The position numbers and the translations under genes were made by a program. Below the pieces are notes generated by a model. It worked only from the letters and a program-made list of their open reading frames with translations. It was not told where the DNA came from and made no database searches. A stretch of 64,000 nt of DNA from Isoptericola luteus (GTDB taxonomy: Bacteria; Actinomycetota; Actinomycetes; Actinomycetales; Cellulomonadaceae). Shown one piece after another: positions 24,143 to 33,478 of the stretch. Numbering within the stretch: the first letter of the stretch is position 1; each line of letters begins with the position of its first letter. The DNA lies in the NCBI RefSeq assembly GCF_020297055.1, contig NZ_JAIXCQ010000001.1:507610-571609 (forward strand). Direction: 5' to 3'.

Positions 24143-25807
24143 ATGAAGCACACCAGGATGCGCGCGGCGGTGGCCGCCGCGTCGCTCACGACACTGGCCC
24201 TGGGCCTGGGCGCCTGCAGCAGCGGCGGGGGCGAGGACGGCGGCACCGAAGAGGACAGCGGTGCCGTCACCATCGACGCCGAGCACTCGGTGGGTGCGAT
24301 GGAGGACTTCGCCGCCGGGACCACCTTCAAGGCGACCGAGCCGGTGGAGTTCTCGCTGATGTACCGCGACCACCCCAACTACCCGGTCCTGGAGGACTGG
24401 TCGATCTTCCAGCACCTCGAGGCCGACCACAACGTCACCTTCGAGCGGACCGACGTCCCGCTGGCGGACTGGGACCAGAAGAAGGCGCTGCTCATCGGCT
24501 CCGGCGAGGGGTCGGAGCTCATCCCCGTGACCTACCCCGGCCAGGAGACGCAGTTCGTCTCCGGTGGCGCCCTCCTGCCGGTCTCGGACTACCTCGACTA
24601 CATGCCGAACTTCTCGCAGAAGGTCGAGGAGTGGGGCCTGCAGGCGGAGCTCGACAACCTCCGCCAGGATGACGGCAAGTTCTACCTGCTGCCCGGCATC
24701 CGCGAGGTGCCCGACGTGCAGTACACGGTCGTCATCCGTGACGACCTGTGGAAGAAGGCCGGGATCACCGAGGACCCGGCGACGTGGGAGGACTTCGCCG
24801 CCGACCTCAAGAAGGTCAAGGACGCGAACCCGGAGCTCGACTACGCGTTCTCCGACCGCTGGACCGACACGCAGCCTCTCGGCGCGCTCATGAACGTCAT
24901 GGGCCCGAACTTCGACGCGGCCGGCGGCTGGGGCTACAACAACGTCTGGTACGACCAGGCCGCGGGCGAGTTCGTGTTCAACGGCGCGAGCGACGGCTAC
25001 AAGGGGATGGTCTCGACGCTGGCCGGCATGGTCGCGGACAAGACGATGGACCCCGAGATCACGCAGAACGACGACCAGGCCAAGGCGAAGTTCTTCGCCG
25101 GCAAGTCCGCGGCGATCTCGGGCAACACGCAGGAGATCACGGCCTACCGCGACGCGTTCGAGGACGCCGGCAAGGACGCGGACCTGCGCATGCTCGTCAT
25201 CCCGGGCGGGCCTGCGGGCGACCTCCTGGCTTCGAGCCGCCTCTCGTCCGGCCTGATGATCTCCAGCAAGGCCGCCGAGAACCCGGGCTTCAAGGCGATG
25301 CTGCAGTACGTCGACTGGCAGTACTACTCCGACGAGGGCATGGAGTTCGCCCAGTGGGGCGTCGAGGGCGAGACCTTCTCTCGGGGCTCGGACGGAGTGC
25401 GCACCATGAACGAGGACATCAGCTGGAACGCCATCAACGTGGGCGCGCCGAAGGCGCTCAACACCGACTTCGGCTACAGCAACGGCGTGTTCCTGCTCGC
25501 CAACGGCTCCTCGCAGGACCTGCTGGAGTCCGTGATGTCGGACGAGGTCAAGGAGTGGACCCGCGCCGTCCTCGACCGCAAGGAGACCCTGCCGATCGCG
25601 CCGGCCGCGCGCCTGAACGAGATGGAGCTCGAGCAGGCGTCGCTGCTGGACACGCAGCTCAAGGACGCCGTCTTGGCCGCCACCGCCGGCTTCATCACCG
25701 GCCAGCGCTCGCTCGACGAGTGGGACGCGTACGTGGCCGAGATGGACGGTCTGGGCTCCTCCCAGCTCATCGAGACCTACAACACGGCGCTCGAGCGCCA
25801 GAAGTAG
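24143..25807 (+). CDS. Lipoprotein sugar-binding protein, LplA/YtcQ type
   Basis: The 554-residue binding protein has a lipoprotein signal with lipobox GLGAC (Cys about 26) followed by a Ser/Gly/Asp-rich spacer. Its length and the segments FERTDVPLADWDQKKALLIGSGEG, YLLPGIREVPDVQYTVVIRDDLW and GVRTMNEDISWNA are those of the large LplA-type proteins that bind oligosaccharides. The start follows GAGGAG. A 14-bp hairpin downstream probably adjusts its expression over the enzymes that follow. The ligand may be a xylose- or galactose-containing oligosaccharide, judged from GH39 and GH42 in the same operon. Confidence 0.87.
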   Translation: MKHTRMRAAVAAASLTTLALGLGACSSGGGEDGGTEEDSGAVTIDAEHSVGAMEDFAAGTTFKATEPVEFSLMYRDHPNYPVLEDWSIFQHLEADHNVTFERTDVPLADWDQKKALLIGSGEGSELIPVTYPGQETQFVSGGALLPVSDYLDYMPNFSQKVEEWGLQAELDNLRQDDGKFYLLPGIREVPDVQYTVVIRDDLWKKAGITEDPATWEDFAADLKKVKDANPELDYAFSDRWTDTQPLGALMNVMGPNFDAAGGWGYNNVWYDQAAGEFVFNGASDGYKGMVSTLAGMVADKTMDPEITQNDDQAKAKFFAGKSAAISGNTQEITAYRDAFEDAGKDADLRMLVIPGGPAGDLLASSRLSSGLMISSKAAENPGFKAMLQYVDWQYYSDEGMEFAQWGVEGETFSRGSDGVRTMNEDISWNAINVGAPKALNTDFGYSNGVFLLANGSSQDLLESVMSDEVKEWTRAVLDRKETLPIAPAARLNEMELEQASLLDTQLKDAVLAATAGFITGQRSLDEWDAYVAEMDGLGSSQLIETYNTALERQK

Positions 25808-25819
25808 GCGCACCGCACA

Positions 25820-25855
25820 CCGTCGCCGCCGGGGCACCCGTCCCGGCGGCGACGG
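25820..25855 (+). promoter_or_regulatory. Intercistronic hairpin after the LplA-type gene
   Basis: A perfect 14-bp GC stem (25820-25833 with 25842-25855) with an eight-base loop begins 13 bases after the stop codon. The GH39 gene on the same strand begins 89 bases later, so partial termination or mRNA stabilisation is likely. It mirrors the hairpins after the binding-protein genes at 9.4 and 44.4 kb. Confidence 0.75.
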
Positions 25856-25944
25856 CCGCACGCCGCGCACCGCGCGCGACGGTCCGCGGCACCCGCGGCC
25901 GCACGGCGGCCGAACCGACCCGAACAGCAGGAGTGACCGCCGTC

Positions 25945-27477
25945 GTGACCAGCATCGTCGTCCCCGCCGACCCCGTCGGCACCCTCTCCGACGCGTGGCG
26001 CCAGTGTGTCGGCACGGGGCGCCTCAACCTCGCGCTGCGGCAGGACTACCGCGCCTCGCTCGAGCTGGTGCAGTCGCAGATCGGGTTCCGGTACGTGCGC
26101 GGGCACGGCCTGCTCTCGGACGACGTCGGCATCCACCGCCCGTACGACGCGGCGGGCCACCGCGGCACGCAGTACGCGTTCACGTACGCCGACCAGATCG
26201 TCGACTCCTGGCTCGAGCTCGGCATCCGGCCGTTCCTCGAGCTGGGGTTCATGCCGTCGGGGCTGGCGTCGGGCGACCAGACGGTGTTCTGGTGGAAGGG
26301 CAACGTCACCCCGCCCCGCGACCACGGCGAGTGGGCGGCGCTGGTGCAGGCCGTCGTCCGGCACGCCATCGACCGGTACGGCCTCGACGAGGTGCGGCAG
26401 TGGCCGATCGAGGTGTGGAACGAGCCGAACCTGGTGCACTTCTGGCAGGGTGCGTCGCAGGAGGCGTACTTCCGGCTCTACGAGGTCACGGCGGCCGCGG
26501 TGAAGGACGTCGACGCGGAGCTCCAGGTGGGCGGCCCGGCGATCTCGCCCGGCGCCGACGACTGGTGGGCGCCGTTCGCGGACTTCGTCACCGCGCGCGA
26601 CGTGCCCGTCGACTTCGTCTCCTTCCACGCGTACACGACCGGCCCGGCCCAGCCCGTGCCGTTCGGCACCTACCAGACCCTGCGCCCGCCGCAGTCGCTG
26701 CTGGACCAGTTCGCGCGGCCCGCGAAGCTGCTCGCCGGCACCCGGCTGGAGGGCCTGCCCGCCCATGTGACCGAGTTCAGCACCAGCTACCGCCCGGACA
26801 ACCCCGTGCACGACACGGCGTACCAGGCGGCGTCGCTGGCCCCGGTGCTGGCGCAGGGCGGCGACCTGGTCGACTCGTTCTCCTACTGGACGTTCTGCGA
26901 CGTCTTCGAGGAGGAGAACATCCCGACGTCGGTCTTCCACGGGGGGTTCGGCATGCTGGGCCACCGCCAGCTCCGCAAGCCGGTGTTCCACCTGTACGCG
27001 TTCATGGCGCGGATGGGTGACGCCGTCCTGGCCCGGGGTGCGGACCACCTGGTGACGCGCGACGCCTCCGGCCGGGTGACGGTGCTCGCCTGGCAGCCCG
27101 TCGGCGGCACGGACGCCCCGGACGAACCGGGCTCCCATGCGCTGCGCCTGAGCATCCCCGTGGGCGACGCCACGACGACGAGCGCGTACGCGCACCGGTC
27201 GCGCGTCGACGACGAGCACGGCAACGCGTTCACGGCCTGGCGGCGGCTGGGCAGGCCCGCCTCGCCCAGCCGCCGCCAGCTCGACCTGCTCCACGAGGCG
27301 TCCGAGCCGGGCCGGTCCACCACCGCGCTGGAGGTGACGGGCGGCCGCGCCGACCTGACGCTCACGCTGTCCCGGCACGAGGTGACGCTGGTCGAGATCG
27401 AGGCGGTGCGTGACGAGACGCCGCCGTGGCTCCACGACGCGCGGATCCTCGGCCGCGCGGCGGACGGCACCCCGTGA
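25945..27477 (+). CDS. GH39 beta-xylosidase
   Basis: The 510-residue intracellular enzyme is a GH39 (beta/alpha)8 barrel with a C-terminal beta domain. With the GTG start at 25945 (AGGAG upstream), the acid/base is Glu160 (EVWNEPNL) and the nucleophile Glu277 (HVTEFSTSY); both numbers equal those of Thermoanaerobacterium saccharolyticum XynB, which supports start and activity. It would trim xylo-oligosaccharides taken up by the LplABC-like importer. GH39 also contains alpha-L-iduronidases, a less likely alternative for a bacterium of this type. The last codon overlaps the next gene (GTGA). Confidence 0.87.
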   Translation: MTSIVVPADPVGTLSDAWRQCVGTGRLNLALRQDYRASLELVQSQIGFRYVRGHGLLSDDVGIHRPYDAAGHRGTQYAFTYADQIVDSWLELGIRPFLELGFMPSGLASGDQTVFWWKGNVTPPRDHGEWAALVQAVVRHAIDRYGLDEVRQWPIEVWNEPNLVHFWQGASQEAYFRLYEVTAAAVKDVDAELQVGGPAISPGADDWWAPFADFVTARDVPVDFVSFHAYTTGPAQPVPFGTYQTLRPPQSLLDQFARPAKLLAGTRLEGLPAHVTEFSTSYRPDNPVHDTAYQAASLAPVLAQGGDLVDSFSYWTFCDVFEEENIPTSVFHGGFGMLGHRQLRKPVFHLYAFMARMGDAVLARGADHLVTRDASGRVTVLAWQPVGGTDAPDEPGSHALRLSIPVGDATTTSAYAHRSRVDDEHGNAFTAWRRLGRPASPSRRQLDLLHEASEPGRSTTALEVTGGRADLTLTLSRHEVTLVEIEAVRDETPPWLHDARILGRAADGTP

Positions 27478-28244
27478 GCGGCCCCGGCCCCGGCGGCGGG
27501 CGGGCACGGGACCTCGGCGACGGTCCGTTGGGCCGTTTCACGGGGGCCGTCTACGCGTACCTCGTCGTGGGGGTGCTGCTCGCGCTCGGTCACGTCCCGT
27601 CGCTGGTGCTGCTCGCGCTGCTCGACCGCTCGTCGGGCAACGCCCTGCTGGTGCCGCTGTGCCTGCTCCCGGCCGTGCCGTTCTGGTGCGCGGCGCTGTT
27701 CGCGCTGCACGCCCGGACGACGCCGGGTGCTCGGACGTCGGGTGGTTCGTCGTCGGCCGCGCCGTCGTCGAGCGGGCCGGCGCCGGCCGACCTGGCGCCC
27801 GCCCGATCGTTCGGCCGCGGACTGCGCCTCGGAGCGCGCGACGGTCTCGCGCTCGCGGCGCCGGACCTGCTGCTGGTCGGGGTCGTCACGACGTCGGTGG
27901 TGCACCGCGAGGCGGCCGGCATCTCCGCGCTGTACGCGGGCCTGCTCGTGGGCATCGGCGTCGTCGTGCTGCTCTGGCTGATGGAGGCCCTGCTGCTGGC
28001 GTCCGTGTTCTCGTTCCGCGTGCGCGACGTCGCCCGTCTCGCGCTGTACCACCTGAGCCGCAGGCCGCTGGTGACCCTCGGGCTGCTGGCGCTGCTCGTC
28101 GTCGCGGCGGGGGTGGTGTGGGCCGCCGGTGAGCTCGTGCTGGCCTTGTTCGCCGTCGTGGGGGCATGGTTCTGGCTGCGTCTCGGGCGCCCTGTGCTCG
28201 ACGACGTCCGACGCCGGTTCGTCGCCGAGCCGCCCCTTGCCTGA
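27474..28244 (+). CDS. YesL/DUF624-like membrane protein
   Basis: The 256-residue protein has five or six hydrophobic segments and resembles DUF624 (YesL) in the N-terminal pattern: GPLGRFTGAVYAYLVV, then LLVPLCLLPAVPFWCAALFALH. A Ser/Pro/Ala-rich loop of about 35 residues follows the second pair. YesL-like genes accompany LplABC-type importers in many Firmicutes and Actinobacteria, but their role is not established. The GTG start overlaps the GH39 stop, so it is translationally coupled. A second such gene lies at 52630 beside another importer. Confidence 0.55.
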   Translation: MSGPGPGGGRARDLGDGPLGRFTGAVYAYLVVGVLLALGHVPSLVLLALLDRSSGNALLVPLCLLPAVPFWCAALFALHARTTPGARTSGGSSSAAPSSSGPAPADLAPARSFGRGLRLGARDGLALAAPDLLLVGVVTTSVVHREAAGISALYAGLLVGIGVVVLLWLMEALLLASVFSFRVRDVARLALYHLSRRPLVTLGLLALLVVAAGVVWAAGELVLALFAVVGAWFWLRLGRPVLDDVRRRFVAEPPLA

Positions 28245-28297
28245 GCCGCCCGGCCGAGCCCCGTCGTCGTCGTCGACAACCCCGGAGGAACACCCGC

Positions 28298-30382
28298 ATG
28301 AGCGCCCTTCTGCCCGCCGGACCGAAGGTCCGCTACGGCGGTGACTACAACCCCGAGCAGTGGCCCCGCGAGGTCTGGGAGGCCGACTACGCGGCCTTCG
28401 ACCTCGCGTCGATCGACACCGTCACGCTCAACGTCTTCTCCTGGGCGACCCTGCAGCCCGCCGAGGACACCTACGACTTCGCCCTCCTGGACGCCGTCGT
28501 CGAGCGGGCCGTGGCTGGCGGGCGCGACGTGGTTCTCGCGACGTCGACCGGCGCCCTGCCGCCGTGGCTCGCCCACCGCCATCCGGAGGTGGAGCGCACG
28601 GACTTCTCCGGGCGCCGGCACGTGTACGGCCAGCGGCACAACGCGTGCCCGAGCTCGCCGGTCTACCGCCGGCTCTCGGCGGAGCTCGCCGGTCGGCTCG
28701 CCGGGCGGTACGCGGGCACGCCCGGGCTCGTCGCCTGGCACGTCGGCAACGAGTACGGCGGGTTCGACGGCGGCTGCTGGTGCGACCTGTGCGCCGCCGG
28801 GTTCCGGGACTGGCTGCGGGAGCGCTACGGCACGTTGGAGCGGCTCAACGACGCGTGGAACGCCACGTTCTGGTCCCACACCTTCTCCGACTGGGAGCAG
28901 GTGGTGCCCCCCAACCTGCTCAGCGAGCACTGGCGCGGCCCGGACCACACGGCGTTCCAGGGCATCACGCTCGACTACCGCCGGTTCATGTCGGACGCGA
29001 TGCTGGCGAACTTCCGCGACGAGAAGGAGCGGATCCGCGAGCACGACGCGACCACGCCGGTGACCACCAACTTCATGGGCATGTTCCGGCCGATCGACTA
29101 CCACCGCTGGGCCGACGACCTCGACTTCGCCTCCTGGGACAACTACCCGCCCGGGCAGCGCGAGCACGCCCGCATGGCGCTGGCCCACGACGTCATGCGC
29201 GGGCTCAAGGGTGGCGCGCCGTTCTGGGTGATGGAGCAGACGCCCACCATCACCGCGTCACGCGACGTCAACCCGGTCAAGCGGCCGGGAGTGCTGCGGC
29301 TGTGGTCGTGGCAGGCCGTGGCGCACGGCGCGGACGCCGTCCTGTACTTCCAGATGCGCCAGTCGAAGGGCGCGTGCGAGAAGTACCACGGGGCCGTCCT
29401 CGACCATGCCGGGCGCACCGACACCCGTGCCTTCCGTGAGGTCGCCGCGCTCGGGGCGGAGCTCGACGCGCTGGGTGACGCCGTGCTCGGCGCCCGCACG
29501 CCCGCCCGCGTCGCGCTGCTGTTCGACTGGGACTCCTGGTGGGCCGCGGAGATGACCGACGGCTTCAACCGGCACGCGCGGTATGTCGACACCGTGCTGG
29601 CGTACTACCGCGCCACGTGGCAGGCGGGCGCGCAGGTGGACGTGGTGCCGCAGACGGCGGACCTCGCCGGGTACGACGTCGTGCTCGCGCCGATGCTGCA
29701 CGTGCTGCGCGGGGACGTGGCCGCCCGCCTCGAGGGCGTCGTGGCGCGCGGGGCGTCGGTGCTCGCGTCGTTCTGGTCCGGCCGCGCGGACGAGGACGCC
29801 AACGCGTTCCTCATGGACGCCCCCGGGCCCCTGGGCCCGCTGTTCGGCATCCGCGTGGAGGAGACCGACTCCGCCGAGCCCGGTGTCACCAACCCGGTGA
29901 CGCTCGGGGATCCGCTCGGCCCTGCGGGAGGCCCGGACGGCGTCGTCTCGCAGGCGGGCCTGGTCTTCGAGGTCGTCGTGCCGCAGGGCGCGGACGTCGT
30001 CGGCACGTACGGCGCGGAGTTCTACGCCGGCACCCCGGCGGTCACCCGGCATCGTGCCGGCGGGGGCGAGGGCGACCCGGGGGAGGCCTGGTACGTCGCG
30101 ACCGGGCTCGACGACGCGGGCACCGCCTGGGTGGTGGGCCGCGTGCTCGAGCGACACGGGCTCGTGGGCCCGTACGCCGACGTGCCCGATGTCGAGCTCG
30201 CCGTCCGGGAGAACGCGAACGGGCGGTTCGCGTTCGTGCTGCACCACGGCACCGAGCCGGTGGACGTCGTCGCGCACGCCTCGGGCACGGACCTGCTCAC
30301 CGGCCGCGCCGTCACCGCGGGCGAGCCGCTGCACCTGGAACCCGCCGACGTCGTCGTCCTGCGCGAGCACCGAGCGTTGTGA
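28298..30382 (+). CDS. GH42 beta-galactosidase
   Basis: The 694-residue cytoplasmic enzyme has the GH42 order: TIM barrel, trimerisation domain (from about 390) and small beta domain. It starts with GGDYNPEQW. The acid/base is Glu152 (VGNEYGG) and the nucleophile Glu313 (WVMEQTP), close to Glu141/Glu312 of Thermus A4 beta-galactosidase. Cys residues in GCWCDLC fit the family zinc cluster. The start at 28298 follows GGAGGAA. It closes the operon, and its last 71 bases overlap the convergent response-regulator gene, which is unusual. Confidence 0.92.
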   Translation: MSALLPAGPKVRYGGDYNPEQWPREVWEADYAAFDLASIDTVTLNVFSWATLQPAEDTYDFALLDAVVERAVAGGRDVVLATSTGALPPWLAHRHPEVERTDFSGRRHVYGQRHNACPSSPVYRRLSAELAGRLAGRYAGTPGLVAWHVGNEYGGFDGGCWCDLCAAGFRDWLRERYGTLERLNDAWNATFWSHTFSDWEQVVPPNLLSEHWRGPDHTAFQGITLDYRRFMSDAMLANFRDEKERIREHDATTPVTTNFMGMFRPIDYHRWADDLDFASWDNYPPGQREHARMALAHDVMRGLKGGAPFWVMEQTPTITASRDVNPVKRPGVLRLWSWQAVAHGADAVLYFQMRQSKGACEKYHGAVLDHAGRTDTRAFREVAALGAELDALGDAVLGARTPARVALLFDWDSWWAAEMTDGFNRHARYVDTVLAYYRATWQAGAQVDVVPQTADLAGYDVVLAPMLHVLRGDVAARLEGVVARGASVLASFWSGRADEDANAFLMDAPGPLGPLFGIRVEETDSAEPGVTNPVTLGDPLGPAGGPDGVVSQAGLVFEVVVPQGADVVGTYGAEFYAGTPAVTRHRAGGGEGDPGEAWYVATGLDDAGTAWVVGRVLERHGLVGPYADVPDVELAVRENANGRFAFVLHHGTEPVDVVAHASGTDLLTGRAVTAGEPLHLEPADVVVLREHRAL

Positions 30383-31046
30383 GCGGGGAGACGATGCCCG
30401 ACTCGTAGGCGAACACCACGAGCTGGGCGCGGTCGCGGACACCCAGCTTGGTCATCGCGCGGCTGACGTGCGTCTTCGCCGTCAGCGGGCTCAGCACCAT
30501 CCGGCCGGCGATCTCGTCGTTGGACAGGCCGTGCGCCACCAGGGCGACGACCTCGCGCTCGCGCGGCGTGAGCAGGTCCCCGCCCGCGCCGGCGAGCGTG
30601 TCCGGCGGCCGGGAGACGAACTCGCTGATGAGGCGGCGGGTGATCGCGGGCGAGAGCAGCGCGTCGCCCTGCACTGCGACGCGCACGGCCTGCAGCAGGT
30701 CGGCGGGCTCGGTGTCCTTGACCACGAACCCGCTCGCGCCGGCGCGCAGGGCGTCGAACACGTACTCGTCCAGCCCGTAGTTGGTCAGGACGACGACGCG
30801 CACCTCGGCCAGGTCGTCGTCCGCGCAGATCTGCCGCGTCGCGCCGATACCGTCCAGGTCCGGCATCTGCACGTCCATGAGCACGACGTCCGGCCGCAGC
30901 CCGCGGGCGAGCGCGACGCCCTCGCGGCCGGTCGCGCCCTCGGCCACGACCTCGACGTCGTCCTCGGCATCGAGCAGCGCGCGGATCCCGGAGCGGATCA
31001 GTGCCTGGTCGTCCACCAGCAACACCCGGATCACGGGATCAGGCAC
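30312..31046 (-). CDS. NarL/FixJ-type response regulator
   Basis: The 244-residue protein has a receiver domain (VLLVDDQ at 9, phospho-acceptor Asp58 in VVLMDVQMPDLDG, Lys in FVVKD) and a C-terminal LuxR helix-turn-helix (LTPREREVVALVAHGLSNDEIAGRMVLSPLTAKTHVSRAMTKLGVRDRAQLVVFAYESGIV). The GTG start overlaps the end of the histidine kinase gene by eight bases. After GIVSP, where relatives usually end, the frame continues 22 residues with an Arg-rich tail encoded antisense to the end of the GH42 gene. Its targets are probably the flavoenzyme-DrrAB operon beyond the kinase. Confidence 0.88.
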   Translation of the reverse strand: MPDPVIRVLLVDDQALIRSGIRALLDAEDDVEVVAEGATGREGVALARGLRPDVVLMDVQMPDLDGIGATRQICADDDLAEVRVVVLTNYGLDEYVFDALRAGASGFVVKDTEPADLLQAVRVAVQGDALLSPAITRRLISEFVSRPPDTLAGAGGDLLTPREREVVALVAHGLSNDEIAGRMVLSPLTAKTHVSRAMTKLGVRDRAQLVVFAYESGIVSPLTTLGARAGRRRRRVPGAAARPR

Positions 31047-31836
31047 CGCCGGACGACGGCCCGGCCAGTGGCAGCTCGGCGCGCACGGAGAACCCGCCGC
31101 CGGGCCGGGCCCCTGCGTGCAGCCGCCCGCCGAGGGCGGTGACGCGCTCCCGCATCCCGGTCAGCCCGTGCCCTGACGCCGGCCCGCCGTCGGTGCCGTC
31201 CAGGGTTGCACCCCCACCGTCGTCGTCGACCTGCACGGTGAGCGAGTCCGGCGCGTACCGCACCCGCACCGTGGCGCGGGCGGCGCCGCCCGCGTGCCGG
31301 CCGACGTTGGTCAGGGCCTCCTGCACCACGCGGTAGGCGGCCTCGTCCACGTCCGTGGGCAGGGTCCGGCGGACGCCGGTGGTCGTGACGGACGTCGGCA
31401 CCCCCGCGACCTCGGCCCGCTCGACCAGTGCCGCGAGCCGCGCGAGGCCGTTGCCGTTCGCCTCCCCGTCGCGGCGCAGCACGTCGAGGGTGGAGCGCAG
31501 CTCGCGGACGGCGTCGGTGCTCGCCTCCTGGATGGCGAGCAGCGCCGGCGGCGGCTCCTGGCCCTGCTTGCGCGCGAGGTGCGCGGCGACCCCGGCCTGC
31601 ACCTTGATCACGGAGATGCTGTGGGTCAGCGAGTCGTGCAGCTCGCGGGCGATGTGCAGCCGCTCCTCGACGGCGCGCCGGCGCGCCACCTCGTCACGGG
31701 TGCGCTCGGCGTCCTCGGCACGCTGCTCCACCTCCCGCACATAGGCCCGCCACTGGACGTAGGCCACGGCGGTGATGCCGAGGGAGACGAGCCATCCCGC
31801 GGCGAAGAACCGCCGCCATCCCCGTTCGGTCCGCAT
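31039..31836 (-). CDS. Sensor histidine kinase, HisKA_3 (NarX/DesK group)
   Basis: The 265-residue protein has one N-terminal membrane helix (about 10-28, FFAAGWLVSLGITAVAYVQW), a coiled-coil stretch, the HisKA_3 box with phospho-His67 (ARELHDSLTHSISVIKVQAG), and HATPase motifs (N-box VVQEALTNVGRHA, G-boxes DDDGGG and GHGLTGMRERV). With no large extracellular domain it may sense a membrane-associated signal or partner. The start at 31836 lacks a good ribosome site, so a leaderless mRNA is possible. It is cotranscribed with the response regulator and divergent from the flavoenzyme operon. Confidence 0.85.
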   Translation of the reverse strand: MRTERGWRRFFAAGWLVSLGITAVAYVQWRAYVREVEQRAEDAERTRDEVARRRAVEERLHIARELHDSLTHSISVIKVQAGVAAHLARKQGQEPPPALLAIQEASTDAVRELRSTLDVLRRDGEANGNGLARLAALVERAEVAGVPTSVTTTGVRRTLPTDVDEAAYRVVQEALTNVGRHAGGAARATVRVRYAPDSLTVQVDDDGGGATLDGTDGGPASGHGLTGMRERVTALGGRLHAGARPGGGFSVRAELPLAGPSSGGA

Positions 31837-32032
31837 CGAGCCAGCGTAGGGCGCCGCCTGCCGGTGGCGCATCCGCCGTCGGGAGTACCCCGGGCCTGCT
31901 CCCGGCGGGGTACCGGGCGCCCGTCGGCCCGCCTCGGCCGGTAGCCGCAGGTGTCGTCGCCGGGACGACGACGCCGGGCCCCGCGCCGCGAAGGATCGAG
32001 GCATCACGACCACGCGAACCGAGGAGCACACC

Positions 32033-33478
32033 GTGAGCATCACGAGGAGCGAGCGACAGCGCGTCGCCGGCCCGGTCGCCGGCGCCGGGATCGACGTCAC
32101 CGGCCTGGGCGAGACGTTCGTGCCCGGCGACGAGGGCTTCGCCGAGGCGAGCGGCACCCTCTTCCCCGCGGGCACGCCGGACGTCGTGGTCCGGCCCCGC
32201 GACGAGGGCGAGGTCGCCGGCGCGGTGCGCGCCGCGGCCCGCGCGGGGGCGGCGCTGTCGGTCCGGTCCGGCGGGCACGGCCTGCTGGGGCACGGCGCCG
32301 ACGGCGGCATGATGCTCGACCTGCGGCACCTGGACTCGGTCGAGGTCGTTGACAGGACGCCGTCGCGGCACCGGGTGGTCCGCGTCGGGGCGGGCGCCAC
32401 CTGGGGACGGGTGGCTGCGGCGCTCGCGCCGCACGGCCTCGGGATCACGGCGGGGGACACGGCGAGCGTCGGGGTCGGCGGTCTCACGCTCGGTGGCGGC
32501 GTCGGCTGGATGGTGCGCCGCCACGGGCTCACGGTCGACTCCCTGGTGGGGGCCCGTGTGGTGACCGCCGACGGCCGGACGGTCGTGGCGAACGCCGACC
32601 GGCACGCCGGGCTGTTCTGGGCGCTGCGCGGCGGGGGCGGGAACTTCGGCGTCGTCGTGAGCCTCGACCTCGTGGCCCAGCGAGTCACGGACGTGCGCTT
32701 CGGGTCGCTCTCGTACGCGCCCGACGACGTGGCCGGGCTGGTCCGGGGCTGGCGCGACGTCATGCGGGACGCCGACGACGAGCTCAGCAGCACGCTGGTG
32801 CTCGCGCCGGCGATGGCGGGCCGCCCCGCCGCGGTGACCGTCCTCGTCTGCGCCGCGCACGACGACCCCGCCGCGGCGGACCGTTCGATCGCGCCGCTGC
32901 TCGGGCTGGGCACGCTGACCGGGAGCACCGTCGCGACGGTCCCGTACGCCGACGTGCTCGCGGACGGCGGCCACCCGCCGGGCGTGCGCGTCGTCGCACG
33001 CAACGTGCTGGTGCCGGGGCTGACGGACGCCGTCGTCGACGACCTGGTCGCGGCGTCCGCCGACGCGACCGCCCCGGCCGCCGTGTCCGTGCGCGCCCTC
33101 GGGGGCGCGTTCTCGCGCGTGCCGGCTGACGCGACGGCGTTCGCGCACCGCGACGCCGAGGTGCTGGTCGTGGGCGGCGCCCTGGTCGCGGCCGACGCGA
33201 GCGACGCCGAGGCCGACGCCGCGCTCGCGGGGTGGCGGCGCGTCGCGGCGCACGGCACCGGCGTCTACGCGAACTTCCAGGGGTCGGCGACCGGCGCCGA
33301 CCTGCGCGCCGCCTACCCGCCGGCGACGCTCGACCGGCTGCGGGCGGTCAAGCGCGCCTACGACCCGCACAACCTGTTCGACCGCAACCTCAACGTCGCA
33401 CCCGGTGAGCGGGACGCGGCCTCGACGGCCGGTGCCGCCTCGGCGGCGCCGGGCCTCCCGGACGGGGCTCACCGATGA
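32033..33478 (+). CDS. FAD-linked oxidoreductase (BBE/PCMH type)
   Basis: The 481-residue protein has an FAD-binding PCMH domain (about 45-225): RPRDEGEVAGAVRAAARAG, SVRSGGHGLLG with the flavin-linking His82, and GGLTLGGGVGWMVRRHGL. The C-terminal BBE motif reads YPPATLDRLRAVKRAYDPHNLFDRNLNV. The second flavin-linking Cys of bicovalent enzymes is not evident. Such enzymes oxidise sugars, alkaloids or antibiotic intermediates. The GTG start follows GAGGAG, and the gene overlaps the ABC exporter ATPase by ATGA. The tight coupling to DrrAB suggests that it acts on an exported compound. The substrate is unknown. Confidence 0.85.
   Translation: MSITRSERQRVAGPVAGAGIDVTGLGETFVPGDEGFAEASGTLFPAGTPDVVVRPRDEGEVAGAVRAAARAGAALSVRSGGHGLLGHGADGGMMLDLRHLDSVEVVDRTPSRHRVVRVGAGATWGRVAAALAPHGLGITAGDTASVGVGGLTLGGGVGWMVRRHGLTVDSLVGARVVTADGRTVVANADRHAGLFWALRGGGGNFGVVVSLDLVAQRVTDVRFGSLSYAPDDVAGLVRGWRDVMRDADDELSSTLVLAPAMAGRPAAVTVLVCAAHDDPAAADRSIAPLLGLGTLTGSTVATVPYADVLADGGHPPGVRVVARNVLVPGLTDAVVDDLVAASADATAPAAVSVRALGGAFSRVPADATAFAHRDAEVLVVGGALVAADASDAEADAALAGWRRVAAHGTGVYANFQGSATGADLRAAYPPATLDRLRAVKRAYDPHNLFDRNLNVAPGERDAASTAGAASAAPGLPDGAHR

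Noticed and set aside
24748-25944. Extended 5' reading of the GH39 gene to a 909-residue protein
   Set aside because: The upstream part overlaps the LplA-type binding protein in another frame and has no motif. The start at 25945 gives the exact GH39 catalytic numbering.
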